Source: Streptomyces sp. RFCAC02
GTDB lineage: Bacteria > Actinomycetota > Actinomycetes > Streptomycetales > Streptomycetaceae
Assembly: GCF_004193175.1 (NCBI RefSeq)
Contig: NZ_SAUH01000001.1
Location: forward strand, 4,993,501 to 5,057,500
Reading direction: 5' to 3'
DNA length: 64,000 nt
The notes under the pieces were generated by a model that saw only the letters and a program-made list of their open reading frames with translations, had not been told where the DNA came from and did not search any database. Position numbers and translations under genes: made by a program. Shown here one piece after another: positions 1-7,194 of this stretch; the first letter of the stretch is position 1; the number at the start of each line of letters is the position of its first letter.

Positions 1-261
1 TCCAGGGCCGTAGTACAGCCGGAGGAACTCCTCCATCGCCGCGTCGACGCCGGCGCGGTCGCCGGTGGCGACGCCGAGCCCGGCCCGGCTGCGGGCCGTC
101 GCCGGGTCCGTCCCGGCGGCGACCTGTTCGGCCTGCGTCCGGCGCAGTACGCGGCGTTCGAGACCGCGCTGTGCGAGGCGCTGCGGCTCCGGGCCGGCGC
201 CTGCCGGTCCGTCGAACCGGAACCGACCTGGTCACGGCAAGCCCAGCCACTGACGGCCTGA
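1..261 (+). CDS. C-terminal fragment of an unidentified protein (5' end outside window)
   Basis: An open frame enters the window at base 1 and runs 86 codons to a TGA at 259-261. Its codons have the GC-rich third positions expected of a real gene here, and the other frames do not. The visible end contains a region reading DLFGLRPAQYAAFETALCEA followed by a polar tail. I do not recognise the family, and no motif is visible. It converges on metE, with the metE terminator between them. Confidence 0.4.
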   Translation, partial: SRAVVQPEELLHRRVDAGAVAGGDAEPGPAAGRRRVRPGGDLFGLRPAQYAAFETALCEALRLRAGACRSVEPEPTWSRQAQPLTA

Positions 262-317
262 CACGACTCTCACTCATCCGCACACAACGCGCCCCGGACT
301 GGTCCCACCCGCAGCGA

Positions 318-366
318 CCGCCGCCCGCCCCGCCGGGCTCAACTGGTCCGGCGGGGCGGGCGGCGG
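318..366 (-). terminator. Rho-independent-type terminator of metE
   Basis: A perfect 19-bp GC stem (318-336 paired with 348-366) has an 11-nt loop and lies 18 bases past the metE stop codon. It has no clear U tract, as is usual in Streptomyces. It also lies between convergent genes, so it may act in both directions. Confidence 0.75.
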
Positions 367-383
367 CCTGGTGGTGGGGGTGG

Positions 384-2702
384 TCAGTGATCCGGAAGTT
401 CCGCGCGGACCGTGTGGGCGGCCTTCACCAGGTTGTGCAGTGATTCCCGTGTCTCCGGCCAACCGCGTGTCTTCAGGCCGCAGTCGGGGTTGACCCACAG
501 CCGGTCGGCCGGGATCGCGTCGAGGCCGGTGCGCAGCAGGGCGGCGGCCTCCTCCGCGCTCGGTACGCGGGGGGAGTGGATGTCGTAGACGCCGGGACCT
601 GCCTCGCGCGGGTAGCCGTGGGCGGCCAGTTCGCGGGCGACCTGCATGTGCGAGCGGGCCGCCTCCAGGCTGATCACGTCCGCGTCCAGGTCGTCGATGG
701 CCCGCACGATGTCGCCGAACTCCGCGTAGCACATGTGCGTGTGGATCTGCGTCGCCGCACGGACCCCGGCGGTGGTCAGGCGGAACGCCTCGGTCGCCCA
801 GGCCAGGTACGCGGGACGGTCGGCGGCGCGCAGCGGAAGCGTCTCCCGCAGCGCGGGCTCGTCCACCTGGATGACGGAAGTGCCGGCCGCCTCCAGGTCG
901 TTCACCTCGTCGCGCAGGGCGAGGGCGACCTGGCGGGCGGTGTCGGCGAGCGGCTGGTCGTCGCGTACGAACGACCAGGCCAGCATGGTGACCGGCCCGG
1001 TGAGCATGCCCTTGACCGGGCGCTCGGTGAGGGACTGCGCGTACGTCGTCCAGCGCACCGTCATCGGTTCGGGGCGGGAGATGTCGCCCGCGAGGATCGG
1101 GGGGCGCACGTAACGGGTGCCGTACGACTGGACCCAGCCGTGCCGCGTCGCGAGGTAGCCGGTCAGCTGTTCGGCGAAGTATTGGACCATGTCGTTGCGT
1201 TCGGCTTCACCGTGCACGAGGACGTCGAGACCGGCCCGCTCCTGGAAGGCGACGACCTCGCGGATCTCCGCCCTGATCCGCTCCTCGTAGCGCGCGGTGT
1301 CGATGCGGCCGGCGCGCAGGTCGGCGCGGGCGGTGCGCAGTTCGCCGGTCTGCGGGAACGAGCCGATCGTTGTCGTCGGCAGCGGGGGCAGCGCGAGGTG
1401 GGCGCGCTGGGCTGCGGCCCGTTCGGCGTACGGCTGCGGGCGGCGCGTGTCGGCGACCGTGACCGATCCGGCGCGGGCGCGCACGGCCGGGTCGCGGGTG
1501 ATGGGGGAGGCGGCGCGGGCGGTGAGGTCGGCCCGGTTCGCGGCGAGGGCGGCGGCGATCGTGTCGGTGCCGTGGGCGAGGCCCCTGGCGAGGGTGACGA
1601 TCTCGGTGGTCTTCTGGCGGGCGAAGGCGAGCCAGCGGAGGATGCCCGGCTCGATGTCCTTCTCCGCCGCCGCGTCGAGGGGAACGTGCAGCAGCGAGCA
1701 GGACGACGACACGTCTACCCGGTCGGCGAGGCCGAGGAGGGTGCCGAGCGTGGACAGCGACCGCCGCAGGTCGTTGATCCAGACGTTGCGGCCGTCGACC
1801 ACACCGGCGACCAGGCGTTTCCCGGGCAGTCCGCCGACGGCGGCCAGGTCGTCCAGGTTCGCGGCGGCTGCCCCGGTGAAGTCCAGGGCCAGTCCCTCGA
1901 CGGGGGCCTTGGCGAGGACGGGCAGGGCGTCGCCCAGGCGGTCGAAGTAGGAGGCGACCAGCAGCTTCGGGCGGTCGGTCAGGCCGCCGAGGACGCGGTA
2001 GGCGCGTTCGGCGGCGGCCAGTTCGGCGGGGGTGCGGTCCTGGACGAGGGCGGGCTCGTCCACCTGCGCCCACGTGGCGCCCGCCGCGCGGAGGTCGGCG
2101 AGGACCTCGGCGTACACGGGCAGCAGGCGGTCGAGGAGGGTCAGGGGCTCGAAGTCCGCGGCCACGCCGGGCGCCGGCTTGGCGAGCAGCAGGTAGGTGA
2201 CCGGGCCGACCAGCACGGGCCGTGCGGTGAGGCCCTGGGCGACGGCCTCCGTCAGCTCGGCGACCTGCTTGGCGGAGTCGGCCGTGAAGACGGTGTCGGG
2301 ACCCAGTTCGGGGACAAGGTAGTGGTAGTTGGTGTCGAACCACTTGGTCATCTCCAGCGGCGCCACGTCCTGCGTGCCGCGGGCCATCGCGAAGTAGCCG
2401 TCGAGCGGGTCGGCGGCGACGGCGTCCCGGTGCCGGTCCGGGATCGCGCCCACCATGACGGTGGTGTCCAGGACGTGGTCGTAGTACGAGAAGTCGCCGG
2501 TGGGGATCTCATCGACGCCGGCGTCGGCGAGCTGCCCCCGGGCGGCACGGCGCAGGCCGGCGGCCGTCGCGTGGAGGGCGTCGGCGCTGACCCGGCCCTT
2601 CCAGTAGCCCTCGACGGCCTTCTTGAGTTCCCGGTGCTGACCCTGGCGGGGGTAGCCGTGCACGGTGGCCCGTGCTGCCGCGGCTGCGGGCTTGCTGGTC
2701 AC
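384..2702 (-). CDS. metE: Cobalamin-independent methionine synthase
   Basis: Transfers the methyl group of 5-methyltetrahydropteroyltri-L-glutamate to homocysteine, making methionine without vitamin B12. The 772-residue product has both MetE barrels. The zinc/homocysteine ligands are visible as H656, C658 (THMC), E680 (SLEA) and C741 (NPDCG), each shifted by 15 from the E. coli enzyme. The start is the GTG at 2702, because AAGGAG lies just upstream and the protein then begins TSKPAAAAARATVHGYPRQG like its homologues; the frame stays open further upstream but that part overlaps the leader. A cobalamin riboswitch precedes it, so expression should fall when B12 is available and a MetH can take over. 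Confidence 0.97.
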   Translation of the reverse strand: MTSKPAAAAARATVHGYPRQGQHRELKKAVEGYWKGRVSADALHATAAGLRRAARGQLADAGVDEIPTGDFSYYDHVLDTTVMVGAIPDRHRDAVAADPLDGYFAMARGTQDVAPLEMTKWFDTNYHYLVPELGPDTVFTADSAKQVAELTEAVAQGLTARPVLVGPVTYLLLAKPAPGVAADFEPLTLLDRLLPVYAEVLADLRAAGATWAQVDEPALVQDRTPAELAAAERAYRVLGGLTDRPKLLVASYFDRLGDALPVLAKAPVEGLALDFTGAAAANLDDLAAVGGLPGKRLVAGVVDGRNVWINDLRRSLSTLGTLLGLADRVDVSSSCSLLHVPLDAAAEKDIEPGILRWLAFARQKTTEIVTLARGLAHGTDTIAAALAANRADLTARAASPITRDPAVRARAGSVTVADTRRPQPYAERAAAQRAHLALPPLPTTTIGSFPQTGELRTARADLRAGRIDTARYEERIRAEIREVVAFQERAGLDVLVHGEAERNDMVQYFAEQLTGYLATRHGWVQSYGTRYVRPPILAGDISRPEPMTVRWTTYAQSLTERPVKGMLTGPVTMLAWSFVRDDQPLADTARQVALALRDEVNDLEAAGTSVIQVDEPALRETLPLRAADRPAYLAWATEAFRLTTAGVRAATQIHTHMCYAEFGDIVRAIDDLDADVISLEAARSHMQVARELAAHGYPREAGPGVYDIHSPRVPSAEEAAALLRTGLDAIPADRLWVNPDCGLKTRGWPETRESLHNLVKAAHTVRAELPDH

Positions 2703-2703
2703 G

Positions 2704-2722
2704 GAGATCTCCTTCGCGAGAT
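2704..2722 (-). promoter_or_regulatory. metE ribosome-binding site within a short hairpin
   Basis: On the minus strand ATCTC (2722-2718) pairs with GAGAT (2711-2707), enclosing most of the AAGGAG Shine-Dalgarno sequence. The overlapping palindrome GGAGATCTCC offers an alternative pairing. This is a plausible translational expression platform for the upstream riboswitch; that role is inferred. Confidence 0.4.
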
Positions 2723-2854
2723 GAATCCCTGGGATCCCGGCGACGGGACGAGGACGCGAAGGGGTGGCGGACCGGGCGGCACGTGCCCGCACGGTGTGTA
2801 CGCCGACCCGCCCTCGAGGTCACCGGGATGTCCGCGCGCGAGTGGTCGCGCACG

Positions 2855-3060
2855 GGCAGGTGGCAGGTCTTCGGACTCGCGGGCACGTCCTCGTGTCAGG
2901 AGGACACCTACTGGCCGTCGCTTCCCGGGCCGTGGACCCAGTGCGTATGACGGCGGTCGTTCCCGCTCACCGCTGCGGGGCAGTCCCGGATTCCCACCGG
3001 GTTCCCTCTTGCGACGCCTCCCGCCTGGCTGACGGGGCGAACCAGCTGCGTCGGCGAGCG
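2855..3060 (-). promoter_or_regulatory. Cobalamin (B12) riboswitch in the metE leader
   Basis: Read on the minus strand, the leader contains the conserved cobalamin-aptamer core: a GGGAA segment, CCGGTGGGAATCCGGGACTG, then CCCCGCAGCGGTGA. It ends in a B12 box, CCGAAGACCTGCCAC, near 2878-2860. The order and spacing match the aptamer. metE under a B12 riboswitch is known in Streptomyces. About 130 bases separate the B12 box from the metE Shine-Dalgarno sequence. The rest of the 512-bp gap (3061-3214) shows no gene. Confidence 0.93.
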
Positions 3061-3214
3061 TAGGCGACACCCCGGACGAGCGGCACGGAACGTCCATCAT
3101 GCGGATGGCGCGGGCACCCGCACACCGGACGGGCACCCGCGCGGGAACGGCGGTCACGCCGCGCCGCGACCGTAGCCACCAGGGCAGCGGATGGCCACGT
3201 ACCTGCGGGACCGC

Positions 3215-3748
3215 TCAGCCGGCCGGCTCGACGGGGGTGCTGCTGTGGCCTGTCGTGCGGCCGGACAGTTCTGCGTCGAGTGTCGCCTGCGCCACGCGCA
3301 TGTTCTCCGCGTACGCCGGCTGCTGGAGGCGTCGCCACATCTCCTCCGGGGCGACGTCCTCGACGTGGCAGGTCACCCACCAGATGTTCCCGAACGGGTC
3401 CCTGACGCGCCCGCCGCGCTGCCCGAACGCGTTGTCCCCGAGCGGTGTGACGACGTGTGCGCCGGACTCGAGCGCGCGGGCGAACGCCTCGTCCGCGTCG
3501 GGGACGAACACCCGCAGCAGGCTCGGCATCACGGGCCAGTCCGCGTGCCGGTCGAAGGCCAGGACGACGGTGTCGCCGACGCGGATCTCGCCGTGCCCGA
3601 TCGCGCCGTCCTCGGTGGCGACCCGCGCCAGTTCCCGGCCGCCGAACGCCCGGGTGACGAAGTCGAGGAAGGCGCCGGTGTCGTCGGTGGCGACCCAGGG
3701 GGCGACGGAGGTGTAGCCGTCGGGGGCGGTGCTGGTCCGTCCGATCAT
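3215..3748 (-). CDS. VOC-superfamily (glyoxalase/PhnB-like) protein
   Basis: The 177-residue protein has the two-half VOC fold pattern. Segments typical of PhnB-like members are visible: TSVAPWVATDDTGAFLDFV near the start, FGGRELARV, IRVGDTVVLAFD, and RDPFGNIWWVTCHVEDV near residue 130. Such proteins bind metal or small molecules (dioxygenases, glyoxalases, antibiotic-binding proteins), and the substrate cannot be read from the sequence. The ATG at 3748 has AGAGG upstream; the frame is open further upstream but that part is not VOC-like. It is monocistronic and divergent from the gene at 3937. Confidence 0.8.
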   Translation of the reverse strand: MIGRTSTAPDGYTSVAPWVATDDTGAFLDFVTRAFGGRELARVATEDGAIGHGEIRVGDTVVLAFDRHADWPVMPSLLRVFVPDADEAFARALESGAHVVTPLGDNAFGQRGGRVRDPFGNIWWVTCHVEDVAPEEMWRRLQQPAYAENMRVAQATLDAELSGRTTGHSSTPVEPAG

Positions 3749-3936
3749 CGCATGCTGCCTCTCGCTGGTGTTCCGGCTTGCGGGACCGAACGTAGGTGAG
3801 GTAGCGGAAAGGTCGGTTCCTGAATGAACGTCCCGAGGGGAGAGCCGGCCGCGCCCGGTCGCGACGCGGCCTCCCCGTCGCCCGGCCCGTCCTGTCCCGA
3901 CGCTCGGGACGCTCGGGACCTGGCACAATCCGCCGC

Positions 3937-4491
3937 GTGACGCCCCTCGACCTCCAGCTCGTCCTGCTGCGCCGCATGGCCGACTTCCAGCCCGGCCGGG
4001 TGGAGGACGCCCTGCGCGCGCTCGGCGTCGGGCGCGGCGGCATGCGCGAGGCCAACCGCCGCTGGCAGGCGATGGCCCGCGCACGGCGCGCGCCCGGCGC
4101 CCTGGCGCGCTACCGTTCGGCGCTCGGCGCCCCCGAGTCCACGGTGGTCCGACAGGTGGGCGACCTGCGGAGCGAGGCGTACCGCTGGCCGCTGCCGCTG
4201 TGGCCGGACCTGCGGTTCGAGGTCCTCACGGCGCCGGGCGGCGGCGTATGGCTCGAACAGCTCGTCCGCGCCCCCGGCCGGCCGGCGCCGCCGCTGCGCA
4301 CGGTGGACGACCTGCACCCCTGGTCGTGCACGACGGACGAGGTGGCGCGTGCCTTCGCGCCGGCGCGGCCGATGGAGGGGTCGGCGCCCACCCGGTGGCG
4401 CCTGGCGTTCGAGGCACCGACCGTGTCGGGCGGACGGCGGCACGTCGTCGCGGAGTTCACCTGGGGCCTGCTCCAACGCCTCGTCCCCTGA
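3937..4491 (+). CDS. Conserved hypothetical protein, 184 residues
   Basis: Starts at a GTG and shows strong actinomycete codon bias. It is rich in Arg and Trp, with a predicted helical N-terminal half (MADFQPGRVEDALRALGVGR). No signal peptide, membrane segment or catalytic motif was seen, and I do not recognise the family. CACAAT shortly before the start could be a -10 element giving a short leader. It lies between the divergent VOC gene and the caspase-TPR gene, with a 142-bp gap to the latter, so co-transcription is possible but not shown. Confidence 0.7.
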   Translation: MTPLDLQLVLLRRMADFQPGRVEDALRALGVGRGGMREANRRWQAMARARRAPGALARYRSALGAPESTVVRQVGDLRSEAYRWPLPLWPDLRFEVLTAPGGGVWLEQLVRAPGRPAPPLRTVDDLHPWSCTTDEVARAFAPARPMEGSAPTRWRLAFEAPTVSGGRRHVVAEFTWGLLQRLVP

Positions 4492-4633
4492 CGCGGTGCA
4501 CCGTCCCGGCGTCCGGCCATGTCGTGGCAGGGCACCGAAGTGGCGTCAGTGGTTGCCTGATTCTGTGCTGCGGGTGTCCGATGATGGGGGATGGTGGCGG
4601 GGGCGCGGGACACGGGGGGAGAGGCGACAGCAC

Positions 4634-7024
4634 GTGGGTAGTGGGGGAGCCGTGGGGGCGGCGTGGTCGGGGGCGCGGTCGGCGCTGGTCGTGGCGGTGT
4701 CGCGGTACGAGGACGGCACGCTGGACGGGCTGCGGTCGCCGGCGCGGGACGCGGAGGAACTGGCCGGTGTGCTGGGCGATCCGGCCATCGGCGGGTTCGG
4801 CGTGACCGTGCTGTCCGACCCGACGGCCCACGAGATGCGGATGGGCCTGCTGGACTTCCTCGACGGCCGCAAGCCGTCCGAGCTGGTCGTGATCCACCTG
4901 TCCTGCCACGGCCTGCTGGACGCCCGCAACCGCCTGTACTTCGCCGCCACCGACACCCGCAGGACGCGTCTCCCGGCCACCGGAGTCGAGTCCGGCTGGG
5001 TCCTCGAACAGCTCGACGACTGCCGCGCCAGGAGCCAGGTGCTGATGCTGGACTGCTGCTTCAGCGGCGCGTTCGCCGGCGGCGCCAAGGGCGACGGCGG
5101 CCTCGACCTGCAGCGGCGTCTCGCCTCCCCGGGACGCGGCCGGGTCGTCCTGACCGCGTCCCGCGCCACGGAGTACTCCTTCGAGGGCGAGCCGCGCCCC
5201 GGCACGGACGAGGCGGCCCCGTCCGTCTTCACCGCCGGCCTCATCGACGGGCTGCGCACCGGAGCCGCCGACACCGACCACGACGGCCTGATCTCCGTGG
5301 ACGACGCCTACGAGCACGCCTACGCCTACGTCCAGTCCCACAGCGGCCGGCAGACACCCCAACGCTGGCTCTCCCGTGCCGAGGGCACCCTCTGGCTCGC
5401 CCGCAATCCCCACCGCCCCCAGGCCCCGGACGGCCTGACCGACGACATCCGCTCGGCCCTCGCCAGTCCGCTGCCCGCCATCCGCGCGGGCGCCGTCCAC
5501 GCGCTGGGGGAGTGGCTCACCGGTGACGACCCCGACCGCGCCCGTATCGCCCGGCGGCACCTCGACCACGCCGTCAGCCACGAGGTCCAGCTCGTCGCCC
5601 TGGCCGCACGCTCCCACATCGAGCGGTACGCCCGGCGCCTCGCCGAACGCGGTGTGGAACACGGCGAAGCCGGCCGTGACGACGAGGCACTCGCCGACCT
5701 CGACCGGGCCATCGAACTCGACCCGGACAACGATCTCGCGCTCGCAGCCCGTGGTGAGGCCCATCTGCGCACCGATCACGAGGACCTGGCGCTCCGGGAC
5801 CTCGACCGTGCCATCGCCATCAATCCCGACAACGACGCGGCGCTCGCCGACCGGGGGAGCGTGCACCTGCTCGCAGGCCGCGAAGACCTGGCGCTGGCGG
5901 ACCTCGAACGTGCGCTGCGGATCAATCCGGACCAGCGGGTGGCGCTCGCCGGCCGTGCCCTCTTCCACTATCTCGCCGGCCGCCGTGACGAGGCCGAGGC
6001 CGACCTCGACCGGGCACTCGGGCTCGACCCCGACGATCTCGTCGCCCTGGGATTCCGGGGAACGCTGCACGCGGAGGCGGAACGCTTCGACCGGGCGCTG
6101 GCCGATCTCGACCGGGTGATCGAACGGGTGCCGGACGACGCGGCGGCCCTCGCGCAGCGCGGTGACGTGTTCCGCGGGCTGGGCCGCGACGAGGAGGCGC
6201 TGGCCGACCTCGACCGTGCCGTCGCGCTCGACCCCGGCGATGTCCTCGCCCTCGCCAGCCGCGGCGAACTCCACCGCTGCGCCGGACGAAACGAAGCGGC
6301 GCTCGCCGATTTCGACCGGGTGCTCGAACGCGAGAGGGACGACGGATTCGCGCTCGGCCGCCGCGGCTACCTGCGTGCGCTCGCGGGCCGTCACGAGGAG
6401 GCCCTGACAGATCTCGACCGTGCCGTCGAACTGGACGCCGACGACCCCTTCGTACTCGCCGCCCGCGGCAACGCGCACCGCCTCGCGGGACGTCACGGGC
6501 AGGCGCTCGCCGACTTCGGCCGGGCGCTCGGGCTCGCCCCGGACGACGGGTTCTCGCTCGCGTGCCGAGGGGACGTGCTCCGCGTCATGGGCCGCCACGA
6601 CGAGGCGTTCGCCGACCTCGACCGCGCCGCCGGACTCCTCCCCGACGACATTTTCGTCCGCGCCGTCCGCGGCGACCTGTACCGGCTCGTGGGCCGCCCC
6701 GCCGAGGCACTGGTCAATCTGAACCGCGCCCTGGAGCTCGACCCGGACGACACCCTCGCCCTCGCCAGCCGCGGCGAGCTGTACCGCACGGCGGACCGGG
6801 ACGACGAGGCGCTGGCCGACCTGGACCGCGCCCTCACCCGTGACCCGGACTACGGGTTCGCGCTCGCTTCCCGCGGAAAGCTGTACCGCTCACTGGGGCG
6901 TTATGGCCGGGCGGTCGAGGACCTCCGGCGCGCGCTCGAACTCGACCCCGGCAACGACGACATCCACTCCGCGCTGGACGAAGCCCTCCTGCTCCACCGG
7001 GTGGCGCCCAAGCGCTTCCCATGA
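4634..7024 (+). CDS. Caspase-like cysteine protease (peptidase C14) fused to 13 TPR repeats
   Basis: The 796-residue protein opens with a caspase-fold domain at about residues 12-260. The catalytic dyad is visible as His92 in HLSCHG and Cys142 in LMLDCCFSGAF. A middle linker (about 260-330) leads to 13 consecutive TPRs of about 34 residues, each with a DLDRA-(I/V/L)-x-LDPDD core, reaching nearly to the C-terminus. The repeats are unusually alike, suggesting recent expansion. The GTG at 4634 follows GGGAGAGG; the frame is open upstream but not caspase-like. Bacterial caspase-TPR proteins are often linked to stress, cell death or anti-phage responses, with TPRs binding a partner. No signal peptide was seen, so it is probably cytoplasmic. 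The target is unknown. Confidence 0.9.
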   Translation: MGSGGAVGAAWSGARSALVVAVSRYEDGTLDGLRSPARDAEELAGVLGDPAIGGFGVTVLSDPTAHEMRMGLLDFLDGRKPSELVVIHLSCHGLLDARNRLYFAATDTRRTRLPATGVESGWVLEQLDDCRARSQVLMLDCCFSGAFAGGAKGDGGLDLQRRLASPGRGRVVLTASRATEYSFEGEPRPGTDEAAPSVFTAGLIDGLRTGAADTDHDGLISVDDAYEHAYAYVQSHSGRQTPQRWLSRAEGTLWLARNPHRPQAPDGLTDDIRSALASPLPAIRAGAVHALGEWLTGDDPDRARIARRHLDHAVSHEVQLVALAARSHIERYARRLAERGVEHGEAGRDDEALADLDRAIELDPDNDLALAARGEAHLRTDHEDLALRDLDRAIAINPDNDAALADRGSVHLLAGREDLALADLERALRINPDQRVALAGRALFHYLAGRRDEAEADLDRALGLDPDDLVALGFRGTLHAEAERFDRALADLDRVIERVPDDAAALAQRGDVFRGLGRDEEALADLDRAVALDPGDVLALASRGELHRCAGRNEAALADFDRVLERERDDGFALGRRGYLRALAGRHEEALTDLDRAVELDADDPFVLAARGNAHRLAGRHGQALADFGRALGLAPDDGFSLACRGDVLRVMGRHDEAFADLDRAAGLLPDDIFVRAVRGDLYRLVGRPAEALVNLNRALELDPDDTLALASRGELYRTADRDDEALADLDRALTRDPDYGFALASRGKLYRSLGRYGRAVEDLRRALELDPGNDDIHSALDEALLLHRVAPKRFP

Positions 7025-7194
7025 GGGACGGGTCCCGCCCGCCGCATCGTCAACACGGGAATGACGAGGCGGCAAGGTGCCGTCGCCCGCTTCCGGCGAT
7101 CGGGTGGTTTCGGACCCCTCCGGCCTTCGGGCCGCGGTGTGCCGTGTGGGGATTGGCCCGGGCGGTGATGCTGCCGCCGGTGAGGGGGAGGGCC

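Noticed and set aside
576-3032. Very long plus-strand open frame opposite metE
   Set aside because: It is the antisense of metE and its riboswitch in high-GC DNA; the protein text has no domain and the codon pattern fits the opposite strand.
5640-6990. Repetitive DNA resembling a repeat array
   Set aside because: The period of about 102 bases is the coding sequence of the TPRs; it is not a CRISPR or satellite.
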